Shown piece after piece: positions 18,488-26,073 of a stretch of DNA of 64,000 nucleotides (position 1 is the first letter of the stretch; each line of letters opens with the position of its first letter). Where the stretch lies: the NCBI RefSeq assembly GCF_025153475.1, contig NZ_JANZXA010000008.1:146151-210150 (forward strand). The letters run 5' to 3'. The notes under the pieces were generated by a model. It saw only the letters and a program-made list of their open reading frames with translations, did no database searches and had not been told where the DNA came from. Origin of the DNA: Novosphingobium mangrovisedimenti (GTDB taxonomy: Bacteria; Pseudomonadota; Alphaproteobacteria; Sphingomonadales; Sphingomonadaceae). The position numbers were made by a program, and so were the translations under genes.

Positions 18488-19270
18488 TCAGCGGCCCTTC
18501 CAGACGCCCGGACGCTTCTCGACGAAGGCCTTCATGCCCTCGGTCTTGTCCTCGGTGGCGGTCAGCACCTGGAACATGCGGCGCTCCATGATGAGGCCGG
18601 TGTCGAGCGTGGTCTCGAAGGCCATGTCGACGAGCTCCTTGTTCATCATCGCGGCGAGCGGCGGCATCGCGGCAATCGCCTCTGCCGCCTTCATGGCTTC
18701 TTCCATCAGCTGGTCGGCCGGAACCACGCGGCTGACGAGCCCCGCACGCTCCGCCTCGGCGGCGTCCATCATGCGGCCGGTAAGGCACATATCCATCGCC
18801 TTCGACTTGCCGACCGCGCGCGTGAGGCGTTGCGAGCCGCCCATGCCCGGTGCCACGCCGAGCTTGATTTCGGGCTGGCCGAACTTCGCCTTTTCCGAAG
18901 CGATGATGAAGTCGGACATCATCGCCACTTCACAGCCGCCGCCCAGCGCGAAACCATTGACCGCCGCGATCCAGGGCTTGCGCACCATCTTCACGAGCTG
19001 GTTGGTCCAGCCCGAGAAGAAGTCCTGCGAATAGAACTCGGCCCCCGACTTGTCCGCCATCTCCTTGATGTCGGCGCCGGCGGCGAAGGCCTTGTCGCCC
19101 GCCCCCGTGACGACCGCGCAGAGCTGCGAGGGGTCCGCCTGGAACTTGCCGAACGCGTCGATCATGTCGGCCAGCACTTGCGTATTCAGGGCATTGAGCG
19201 CCTGCGGACGGTTGAGCGTGATGAGGGTGACGGCACCCTTCTGTTCGACCAGAATCGTTTCGTAGCTCAT
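18488..19270 (-). CDS. Enoyl-CoA hydratase (methacrylyl-CoA step likely)
   Basis: A 260-residue crotonase that adds water across enoyl-CoA. Both catalytic glutamates are present (GGGCE at about 114 and GQPE at about 134), as is the oxyanion-hole segment AAGADIKEM. Placement between the hydroxyisobutyryl-CoA hydrolase and MmsB suggests that methacrylyl-CoA is its substrate in valine breakdown. Its ATG overlaps the stop of the upstream hydrolase gene (ATGA), so the two are translationally coupled. Confidence 0.93.
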   Translation of the reverse strand: MSYETILVEQKGAVTLITLNRPQALNALNTQVLADMIDAFGKFQADPSQLCAVVTGAGDKAFAAGADIKEMADKSGAEFYSQDFFSGWTNQLVKMVRKPWIAAVNGFALGGGCEVAMMSDFIIASEKAKFGQPEIKLGVAPGMGGSQRLTRAVGKSKAMDMCLTGRMMDAAEAERAGLVSRVVPADQLMEEAMKAAEAIAAMPPLAAMMNKELVDMAFETTLDTGLIMERRMFQVLTATEDKTEGMKAFVEKRPGVWKGR

Positions 19271-20310
19271 AGGGCCTTCCATTCCTCTTCGGTGGGGAGC
19301 GGCGCGAAGATCGCGTCCAGCATATCGTCGGTCACGCCTTCAGGCGTGGCGGGGTTCCATTTCGGCTCATTGTCCTTGTCGACGATCACCGCCCTCACGC
19401 CTTCGGCGAAGTCGGGCAAGATGAGCACGCGGCTGCCAATGCGGTATTCCATCGCCATGTTCTGGGCGAAGGTTTCCAGCTTTTCGGATTCGGCAAGCTG
19501 GCGCAGCGAGACCTTGCAGGCCTGCGGGCTCTTGGTGCTGAGCGTTGCCAGCTCCTTCATCGCCCACCCGCTGTCGTCGGCCTCCAGCGAAGCCAGCACT
19601 TCCTCCAGCGTATCGAAGGCGAAATGCTTGCGGATCGCATGCTCATGCTCGGCAATCGCCGGTTCGGGCGGCGTGACGGCCAGCGCGCTCAGCACGCCGG
19701 CGATCTCGTGCCCGGCAGCAATACGATTCTTGGCTTCCTCGAGCGCCTCGCTCGGCAGGTAGTGCGTGGCAAGGCCCGCCCAGAGGCATTCCTCGCCCTT
19801 CAGGCGCGCGCCGGTGAGCGCGAGAAACTGGCCCATGCGCCCCTCGAGCCGCGAGAGATACCAGCCGCCGCCCACGTCCGGGAAAAGGCCGATACCGGTC
19901 TCCGGCATGGCAAAGCGCGTGTGTTCAGTCGCCACGCGGTACCTGGCGGGCTGCGAAATGCCGACGCCGCCGCCCATGGTGATGCCATCCATGAAAGCGA
20001 CAATAGGCTTTCCATAGGTGAAGAGCAGATTATTGAGCCGATATTCCTCGAAGAAGAACTGGCGGCCGGAAACGCCGCCATCGTTCAGTGCGGACTGGCG
20101 CAACAGGTTGATGTCGCCCCCCGAACAGAAACCGCGTCCTTCCGAATGGTCGAGGATCACGACTTTCACTTCGGGATCGGCGGCCCACTCGGTGAGGATC
20201 TCGATCATGCCCTGGCACATGCCCAGCGTCAGGGCATGGATGGCCTTGGGGCGGTTCAGCGAAATGACGCCCGCGATACCCTCGCGGCGGATCAGCAGTT
20301 CATCGGTCAT
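19267..20310 (-). CDS. 3-hydroxyisobutyryl-CoA hydrolase
   Basis: A crotonase-fold thioesterase that releases 3-hydroxyisobutyrate from its CoA ester in valine catabolism. The 347-residue length and the features [23 protein letters not shown] and [17 protein letters not shown] are diagnostic of the HIBYL-CoA hydrolase subgroup, as is the C-terminal extension beyond the crotonase core. The start codon overlaps the TAA of the acyl-CoA dehydrogenase gene (TAATG) and the end overlaps the enoyl-CoA hydratase start. Confidence 0.94.
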   Translation of the reverse strand: MTDELLIRREGIAGVISLNRPKAIHALTLGMCQGMIEILTEWAADPEVKVVILDHSEGRGFCSGGDINLLRQSALNDGGVSGRQFFFEEYRLNNLLFTYGKPIVAFMDGITMGGGVGISQPARYRVATEHTRFAMPETGIGLFPDVGGGWYLSRLEGRMGQFLALTGARLKGEECLWAGLATHYLPSEALEEAKNRIAAGHEIAGVLSALAVTPPEPAIAEHEHAIRKHFAFDTLEEVLASLEADDSGWAMKELATLSTKSPQACKVSLRQLAESEKLETFAQNMAMEYRIGSRVLILPDFAEGVRAVIVDKDNEPKWNPATPEGVTDDMLDAIFAPLPTEEEWKAL

Positions 20311-21452
20311 TACTTGAGCAAGTCCCTGCCGATGATCATGCGCATCACCTCGTTGGTGCCTTCGAGGATGCGATGGACGCGCAGGTCGCGCCAGAAGCGC
20401 TCGATCGGATAGTCCTTGAGGTAGCCGTAGCCGCCGAACATCTGCAGCGCGCGATCGACCACCGAGGAGCCGGTATCGCTCGCCATCATCTTGGCCATGG
20501 CGGCGAAGCGCGTCTTGTCGTGCGTCTTGTGGGTGACCTTGTCAGCCGCGATGTAGAGCAACGCACGCGCCGCCTCCAGCTCGGACGCCATCTCGGCAAG
20601 ACGGAACTGGGTGTTCTGGAACTCGGCGAGAGGCTGGTCGAACTGCTTGCGGTCCTTCACGTACTGGATCGCCTCGTCGAGACAGCGCTGCGCCCCGCCC
20701 AACGAACAGGCCCCGATATTGAGACGACCACCGTCGAGCCCGGCCATGGCGAACTTGAAGCCGTCCCCTTCCGCGCCGACGCGGTTCTCGACCGGCACAC
20801 GCACATCCTCAAAGATTACCTGCGCGGTGGGCGAGCTGTTCCAGCCCAGCTTCTTTTCCGGCGCGCCGAAGCTGAGGCCCGGCGTGTCCTTCTCGACCAC
20901 GAAGGCCGAAACACCGCGCGACTTGTGCTCCCCGGTGCGGGCCATGACGACGTAGACATCGTTGTAGCCGCCGCCCGAGATGAACTGCTTGGTGCCATTC
21001 AGCACATAGTGATCGCCATCCAGCTTCGCGCTGGTCTTGAGCGCCGCCGCGTCCGAGCCCGAGCCCGGCTCGGTCAGGCAGTAGGAGCCGATCTTCTCCA
21101 TCGTGCACAGATCGGGAAGATAGCGGTCCTTGAGCTGCTGATCGGCAAAAGTATCGATCATCCAGGCGACCATGTTGTGGATCGAGATATAGGCGCTGGT
21201 CGACGGGCAGCCATAGGACATGGCTTCCATGATCAGCGCCGCATCGAGCCGGCCGAGACCGATGCCCCCGTTTTCCTCGGACACGTAGATCGCGCCGAAG
21301 CCCAGCTCGCCGGCGGCCTTCCACACGTCGACGGGATAATGCGACTTCTCGTCCCATTCCGCGGCGAACGGCGTGATCATGTCGGCGGTGAATTTCCGCG
21401 CGGTTTCCTGAATCGCGATCTGATCTTCGGTCAGCCCGAACTGTTCGGTCAT
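20310..21452 (-). CDS. Isobutyryl-CoA dehydrogenase (acyl-CoA dehydrogenase family)
   Basis: FAD enzyme that oxidises isobutyryl-CoA to methacrylyl-CoA. The product (380 residues from the ATG at 21452; an ATG at 21473 is also possible) shows CLTEPGSGSDA in the FAD/substrate region, FISGGGYNDVYVV and the catalytic glutamate in RILEGTNEVMR. The surrounding valine pathway genes support isobutyryl-CoA over other branched acyl-CoAs. Translationally coupled to the downstream hydrolase. Confidence 0.93.
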   Translation of the reverse strand: MTEQFGLTEDQIAIQETARKFTADMITPFAAEWDEKSHYPVDVWKAAGELGFGAIYVSEENGGIGLGRLDAALIMEAMSYGCPSTSAYISIHNMVAWMIDTFADQQLKDRYLPDLCTMEKIGSYCLTEPGSGSDAAALKTSAKLDGDHYVLNGTKQFISGGGYNDVYVVMARTGEHKSRGVSAFVVEKDTPGLSFGAPEKKLGWNSSPTAQVIFEDVRVPVENRVGAEGDGFKFAMAGLDGGRLNIGACSLGGAQRCLDEAIQYVKDRKQFDQPLAEFQNTQFRLAEMASELEAARALLYIAADKVTHKTHDKTRFAAMAKMMASDTGSSVVDRALQMFGGYGYLKDYPIERFWRDLRVHRILEGTNEVMRMIIGRDLLK

Positions 21453-21482
21453 CTCAGCCCCTGTTCCTGTCATCTCGGCCTC

Positions 21483-21959
21483 TCATGGGCACTTCGTGTA
21501 CGTAAGCGGTTTCGGTGCGGCTTCCGGCCCGGTGTCCTCGCGAACGAGCGTCTTGCCGCCGTCGGGTGACGACAACGTGACGTCGAGCACCCAGCTTTGA
21601 CCTTCGCCGGAAAATTCGAATGCCGCAGTGATCATGTCCTTGTCGCGGGCCTTGATGAACCCGAGCGTCGCGGCGGACTCGTAGAATGTGAGCGCATCCT
21701 CGCTCACTGTCAGCAGCCCCTTGGCATCGCCCTTCGTGCTGGTGCAATCGGCGGGAACCAGTCCCCAGCGCCCCCGCAGGGCTTCGGGAATAGTGTCGTC
21801 CGCCGCAGCCTGTTCCGCGGACACGCCACCTGCCTGCGCCACGGCCTCGCTGCTGGCCGTGGCCTCCGGCGCGGGACTCCCGCCCGAACAGGCGGAAAGC
21901 GCGAGGGCTAGCGCGACGGGGGCAAGCGCGGCAGGGGCTATCAGCGGGATGGTCTTCAT
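21483..21959 (-). CDS. Putative lipoprotein of unknown function
   Basis: The 158-residue product has a lipoprotein signal (lipobox LSAC, Cys at about residue 24), a low-complexity Ala/Ser/Glu linker, and a C-terminal domain beginning around IPEALRGRWGLVPADCTSTKGD. That motif resembles small beta-barrel lipoproteins of sphingomonads. Two cysteines (PADC and the terminal KCP) could form a disulfide. It lies 30 bp upstream of the isobutyryl-CoA dehydrogenase start and may be transcribed with it. Role unknown. Confidence 0.75.
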   Translation of the reverse strand: MKTIPLIAPAALAPVALALALSACSGGSPAPEATASSEAVAQAGGVSAEQAAADDTIPEALRGRWGLVPADCTSTKGDAKGLLTVSEDALTFYESAATLGFIKARDKDMITAAFEFSGEGQSWVLDVTLSSPDGGKTLVREDTGPEAAPKPLTYTKCP

Positions 21960-22029
21960 CGGTCTTCTCCTTTGCAGGTCCGGATGAAACCCGGAACGCT
22001 TCCAGGCCCATCCGGTTGCCGCAAAAGTA

Positions 22030-23454
22030 TCAGCCGACCAGATCGATGATGTCCTTGCCGAACAGGTCCTCGTCGGAGGGGAGCACCTTGTGTTCGGGCA
22101 GCGGCTTGGAGACCCAGGTCTCGTTGATGAGGTCGCGCCAGGTCACGTTGTTGTTGGTGGCGTTGCCGCCCCACGAGCCGCAGCCCAGCGAGAAGGTCTG
22201 GCGCATGCCGTTCCACAGATTGCCCGAGTTCGAGGCCGACTGCGGCTGGTTCACCATCACGCGGCTGGTCTTGGTGTGCATGGCCAGCTTCATGATGTTC
22301 TCGTCCGAGGTCGAGTAGATACCGCAGGAGTGGCCCTGGCCCTGATAGGCCTGGATCGCATTGGTCAGCTCGATCGCCTCGTCGAGGTCCTTGGCGCGGT
22401 AGAGCGCCATGGTGACGGTCATCTTCTCGCCCGAGAACGGATGCTCCTTGCCGGTCCCGACTTCGGGAACGATGAAGAAGTTGGTGTCCTTCGGAATCTC
22501 GAAGCCGGCATAGTCGGCGATGAACTGCGGCGACTGGGCAACGACCTTGGCGTTGATGTGCTCGCCATCTTCCCAGATCGCGTTCTGCAGTCTGGTCTTG
22601 TTCTCACCCTCGATGATGAAGCCACCCTTCTCCTGAAGCTTGGCCAGCATCTTGTCGTAGATCGCATCGAGCAGGATCACGGCATTGTCCGACGAGCACG
22701 AGGCCGCGAAGTCGAGCGTCTTGGAGATCAGGATCTTCTCGGCCGCGTCGTCGAGGTCGGCCGTGTCGTCGACGGTGATGACGGCATTGCCCACGCCCAC
22801 GCCCAGCGCCGGAGTGCCCGAGGAATAGGCCGCCTTCACCATCGGCGTGCCGCCGGTGGCCAGAACGCGGTCGCACTGCTTCATCACTTCGTTGGTCTTC
22901 TCGACCGAGGGCTGCTCGATCGGGATCACGAGGTCGGCCGGCGCGCCCATCTTCACCAGCGCATCGCGCATCAGGTTGCAGATCTTGGCATTGACGAACT
23001 TGGCGCGCGGGTGCGGGCAGATGATGACCGAGTTGCGGCCCTTCACGGCGCTGATCGCCTTGATGACCGGGGTCGCCTCGGGGTTGGTCGAGGGCGACAG
23101 CGCGCCGATCACGCCCACCGGCTTGGCGATCTTGACGAGGTTGCGCTCGCGATCTTCCTCGATCACGCCCACCGACTTGTCGTGAATGATGTCCATCAGC
23201 GTGGCGCGGGTCTTGATCGAGATCTTCTTGAACTTGCCCTCGTAGTTGCCGAGCTGTGTTTCCTCGACGGTCTCGCGGGCGATCTCTTCATCCATGCCGG
23301 GCTTGCACACGGCATAGACCATGCCCTTGATCCAGGTGTCGACCTGCTCCTGGGTCGCATTCTCGATCTGCTGCTGCGCTGCCCGCGAACGCGCGATCAG
23401 TTCCGCGACTTCGGCAGCAACGGGGCTCTCAGCGGTAAGTTCAGCGGTGGCCAT
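22030..23454 (-). CDS. CoA-acylating aldehyde dehydrogenase (AdhE/EutE/SauS-like)
   Basis: A 474-residue member of the CoA-acylating aldehyde dehydrogenase superfamily, which oxidises an aldehyde to its acyl-CoA with NAD(P). It has the cofactor-region motif PSTNPEATPVIKAI and the catalytic cysteine at about 253 in AASCSSDNAVI, the pattern of acetaldehyde and sulfoacetaldehyde dehydrogenases. The substrate aldehyde is not clear. The ATG at 23454 has an AAGAAGG box; the frame continues to 23907 but that part looks non-coding. Divergent from the flavin reductase gene. Confidence 0.85.
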   Translation of the reverse strand: MATAELTAESPVAAEVAELIARSRAAQQQIENATQEQVDTWIKGMVYAVCKPGMDEEIARETVEETQLGNYEGKFKKISIKTRATLMDIIHDKSVGVIEEDRERNLVKIAKPVGVIGALSPSTNPEATPVIKAISAVKGRNSVIICPHPRAKFVNAKICNLMRDALVKMGAPADLVIPIEQPSVEKTNEVMKQCDRVLATGGTPMVKAAYSSGTPALGVGVGNAVITVDDTADLDDAAEKILISKTLDFAASCSSDNAVILLDAIYDKMLAKLQEKGGFIIEGENKTRLQNAIWEDGEHINAKVVAQSPQFIADYAGFEIPKDTNFFIVPEVGTGKEHPFSGEKMTVTMALYRAKDLDEAIELTNAIQAYQGQGHSCGIYSTSDENIMKLAMHTKTSRVMVNQPQSASNSGNLWNGMRQTFSLGCGSWGGNATNNNVTWRDLINETWVSKPLPEHKVLPSDEDLFGKDIIDLVG

Positions 23455-23869
23455 GTCCTTCTTCCCTTGGCTTTCTGCGCGCCCCGGCTTGTCGGGCCGC
23501 CGCAGGTCACATGATTTCCGATCGCCCGACACCGATGCAGTGGACGATCCCATTCGTTGTGTCCCCTGCACTTTTGGAGACTTGATGGCAAGCAATTTAA
23601 GCGCGCGATTAAACTTAGTGCAGCGGCAATCAGATACCGAATTCCAGTTGAGACGCGGCCATTCGATTTGAATAACAATGCAAGGCAGGATTCCATAGAG
23701 GGTACTTGCTCTGTAACCCCGAAGAAGGCAGGAAGCATGCCGATATCGCGATGGCGTAAGTGTTCCGATATGCTGCAAATGTTTCACCATGGCGAACATT
23801 GAGCTATTCGGAACGAAACTGATATTCGCCGTCGTACCGTAAGGCACTGTCAAAGGGAGACCATTGCAC
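23455..23869. other. Divergent intergenic region, relatively AT-rich
   Basis: This 415-base gap separates the acylating aldehyde dehydrogenase (minus) from the flavin reductase (plus). It is clearly more AT-rich than its surroundings between about 23580 and 23700. It must hold promoters for both genes. The only structure I can point to is the nested inverted repeat at 23762-23814. Minus-strand open frame through it has no coding character. Confidence 0.5.
23762..23814. promoter_or_regulatory. Nested inverted repeats upstream of the flavin reductase gene
   Basis: GTTCCGA (23762-23768) pairs with TCGGAAC (23808-23814), and inside it AATGTT (23778-23783) pairs with AACATT (23795-23800). The element ends 55 bp before the GTG start. 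It could be an operator or an RNA structure. No regulator gene is adjacent. Confidence 0.35.
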
Positions 23870-24361
23870 GTGAGTGAAACAACCATCGATCCGGCCGCTT
23901 TCCGCAAGGTGCTCGGAAGCTATCCCACCGGGGTCTGCGTGATCACCGCTCTCGACGGGGAAAAGCCGGCGGGCATGGTTGTCGGCACGTTCACGTCGGT
24001 TTCGCTCGATCCGCCGCTGGTCGGCTTCTTTCCCGACAAGTCTTCCACCTCCTGGCCGCAGATCGAGAAGACCGGGCATTTCTGCGTCAACGTGATGGGC
24101 AGCGACCAGCAGCAGGTGTGCCGCGCGGTTTCCGCCAAGGGAGACGAAAAGTTCGTCGGCGTGGAATACGTCGTTTCGGACCATAACCTGCCGATCATCG
24201 CCAATTCGATCGCCTGCATCGAATGCCGCCTCTATTCGGTCACCGAAGCGGGCGACCACTGGTTCGTGCTCGGCGAAGTTCTGCGCATGGAAACCGTGCG
24301 CGAAGACGATCCGATGCTGTTCCATCGCGGGCGCTACGGCGGCTTCGCCGAATGCATGTGA
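23870..24361 (+). CDS. Flavin reductase-family protein (FMN-binding, HpaC-like)
   Basis: A 163-residue split-barrel flavin reductase with the early motif FRKVLGSYPTGVCVITA, the FTSVSLDPPLVGF segment typical of the family and the conserved GHFCVNVM strand. Such proteins supply reduced flavin to two-component monooxygenases or act alone. The GTG at 23870 is preferred (GGGAGA upstream); a TTG at 23864 is possible. No dedicated flavin-dependent oxygenase lies next to it, though a luciferase-like protein is encoded at 37.5 kb. Confidence 0.85.
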   Translation: MSETTIDPAAFRKVLGSYPTGVCVITALDGEKPAGMVVGTFTSVSLDPPLVGFFPDKSSTSWPQIEKTGHFCVNVMGSDQQQVCRAVSAKGDEKFVGVEYVVSDHNLPIIANSIACIECRLYSVTEAGDHWFVLGEVLRMETVREDDPMLFHRGRYGGFAECM

Positions 24362-24402
24362 CCGCATGATCGCCGAGGCGGCTTGACTTCCCCTCGGTGG
24401 AT

Positions 24403-24423
24403 GCTGTTCAGGTGTTCAACAGC
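24403..24423. promoter_or_regulatory. Inverted repeat in the SDR promoter region
   Basis: GCTGTT (24403-24408) and AACAGC (24418-24423) form a perfect 6-bp inverted repeat with a 9-base centre, downstream of a TTGACT hexamer at about 24383. The position suits an operator for the SDR gene that starts at 24455. Confidence 0.35.
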
Positions 24424-24454
24424 TGACGCATTCACTTCGGGAGAGAGCTTCCAC

Positions 24455-25222
24455 ATGACACGTTCCCTCAACGGCCGCGTAGCGGTTATCACCGGTGCCG
24501 GTTCGGGCATGGGCCGCTCGATGGCCCTGCGCCTTGCCGAAGACGACGCCAGGATTGCCATCTGGGACATCAACGGCGCGGGCGCAGAGGAAACCGCGCA
24601 AATGGTGCGCGATGCCGGCGGCACGGCCATCGCCATCGAAGCCGACTGCTCCGACAAGACCGCCATCAAGGCTGCCGCCGACCGGACCCGCGCCGAACTC
24701 GGCAAGATCGCCATCCTCGTCAACAACGCCGGGATCGCGCCGTTCACGCCGTTCCTGGACATCACCGAGGAACTGCTGGAGCGCGTTCTGCGGGTCAACC
24801 TGATGGGGCCGTTCTTCGTCACCCAGGAATGCGTGCCCGACATGATCGAGGCCAAGTGGGGTCGGATCATCAACATCACGTCGTCCTCGGTCCAGTCCGG
24901 TTCGGCCCTGCAGACGCACTACACAAGCTCCAAGGGCGGCATGCTGGGCTTCACCAAGTGTCTCGCCATGGCTCTGGGCGAACATGGCATCACGGCCAAC
25001 ATGATCCCGCCCGGATCGATCGACACCCCGATGCTGCGCAGCGCCGAGATCATGCAGCAGCCCGGCGCGATCGAGGCCTATGGCAAGGCGCTTCCGGTCG
25101 GCCGCATCGGCACCGGCGAGGACATCGCCGCCGCAGCCGCCTTCCTCGCCTCGGAAGAAGCCGGCTACATGACCGGCCAGACCATCAGCGTGAACGGCGG
25201 CCGCTACATGGGTTCTGCCTGA
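24455..25222 (+). CDS. Short-chain dehydrogenase/reductase
   Basis: A classical SDR of 255 residues with the cofactor loop TGAGSGMG, the NNAG motif, the catalytic serine (ITSSSVQSG) and the YTSSKGG catalytic Tyr-Lys pair. It oxidises or reduces an alcohol/ketone with NAD(P); the aspartate after the second strand (AIWDING) favours NAD. The ATG at 24455 has a GGGAGAG box; the frame extends back to 24383 without support. Followed by an alpha/beta hydrolase 62 bp away. Confidence 0.93.
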   Translation: MTRSLNGRVAVITGAGSGMGRSMALRLAEDDARIAIWDINGAGAEETAQMVRDAGGTAIAIEADCSDKTAIKAAADRTRAELGKIAILVNNAGIAPFTPFLDITEELLERVLRVNLMGPFFVTQECVPDMIEAKWGRIINITSSSVQSGSALQTHYTSSKGGMLGFTKCLAMALGEHGITANMIPPGSIDTPMLRSAEIMQQPGAIEAYGKALPVGRIGTGEDIAAAAAFLASEEAGYMTGQTISVNGGRYMGSA

Positions 25223-25273
25223 CACCAGCCAAATCGATACGCCGCCCTTGCAGCATGCGTGGGCGGCGCTACC

Positions 25274-25299
25274 AAGGGGCGGTTATGACCGCCCCTTTT
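25274..25299 (+). terminator. Terminator-like hairpin containing the hydrolase start codon
   Basis: A perfect 10-bp stem (25274-25283 with 25288-25297) closes a TATG tetraloop and is followed by TT. The loop contains the ATG assigned to the downstream alpha/beta hydrolase, and the 5' arm contains its AAGGGG ribosome site. It may terminate the SDR transcript, or occlude translation of the hydrolase, or both. Confidence 0.6.
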
Positions 25300-26073
25300 C
25301 GTATCCGGCTCGATAGTGCCACCCTCGTCGGCGAACGGCGCGAGGGGACAGGCCTGCCGCTGGTCCTGACGCATGGTTTCGGCGGTTCCCGGCACGACTG
25401 GCAGCCCGTCATCACCGCGCTTCCCGAGAACCTGCCGCTCATCACCTATGACCAGCGCGGCTTTGGCGATTCCACTGGCGAGCCGGGCGTCGCGTTTTCG
25501 CACGGCGAGGATCTTCTCGCATTGCTCGATCGCCTCGGGATCGCGCAGGTCGATCTTTGCGGCATGTCGCAGGGCGGCGCCCTGGCGCTCAATTTCGCCC
25601 TCACCCATCCCGAGCGCATCCGCAAGCTGGTGCTTGTAAGCCCCGGCATGGTCGGCTGGTCATGGTCTGAAGAATGGATCGCGCACTGGAAGCAGGTCGG
25701 CCGCGCCGCTCGTGCGGGGGACATGGACACCGCCCGCGAAATCTGGTGGCAGCACCCCTTCTTCGCATCGACCCGCGAGAGCGAGGCCGCCCCGCTCCTT
25801 CGCGCCTCGATCGAAGCCTTTCATGGCCAGCAATGGGTTCAGGACGACCAACGCCGCGAACTGCCCGATGTCGACCGCCTGACCCACCTTGCCACGCCCA
25901 CGCTGCTGCTCACCGGCGGGCTCGACGTGGCCGACTTCCGCCTGATCGCGGAACTGATCGAAGGCGCCGGACAGAACGTGGCCCGCATCGACCATGCCGA
26001 TGCGGGCCATATGCTCATTCTCGAAATCCCCGGCACGATCGCCGGGGAAATCGCCTCTTTCCTCAGTACTTGA
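25285..26073 (+). CDS. Alpha/beta-hydrolase fold protein
   Basis: A 262-residue hydrolase with the oxyanion motif THGFGGS, the nucleophile elbow GMSQGG (Ser), an acidic residue in the GGLDVADF region and the C-terminal DAGHM histidine, completing a catalytic triad. It resembles 3-oxoadipate enol-lactonase and related lactonases or esterases, but the substrate is not defined. The ATG at 25285 is the only credible start and lies in the loop of a strong hairpin. The 3' end overlaps the convergent TonB-receptor gene by 11 bp. Confidence 0.88.
   Translation: MTAPFRIRLDSATLVGERREGTGLPLVLTHGFGGSRHDWQPVITALPENLPLITYDQRGFGDSTGEPGVAFSHGEDLLALLDRLGIAQVDLCGMSQGGALALNFALTHPERIRKLVLVSPGMVGWSWSEEWIAHWKQVGRAARAGDMDTAREIWWQHPFFASTRESEAAPLLRASIEAFHGQQWVQDDQRRELPDVDRLTHLATPTLLLTGGLDVADFRLIAELIEGAGQNVARIDHADAGHMLILEIPGTIAGEIASFLST

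Noticed and set aside
23455..23907. N-terminal extension of the acylating aldehyde dehydrogenase
   Set aside because: The extra 151 codons run through AT-rich intergenic DNA with no conserved features, and a good ribosome site precedes the ATG at 23454.
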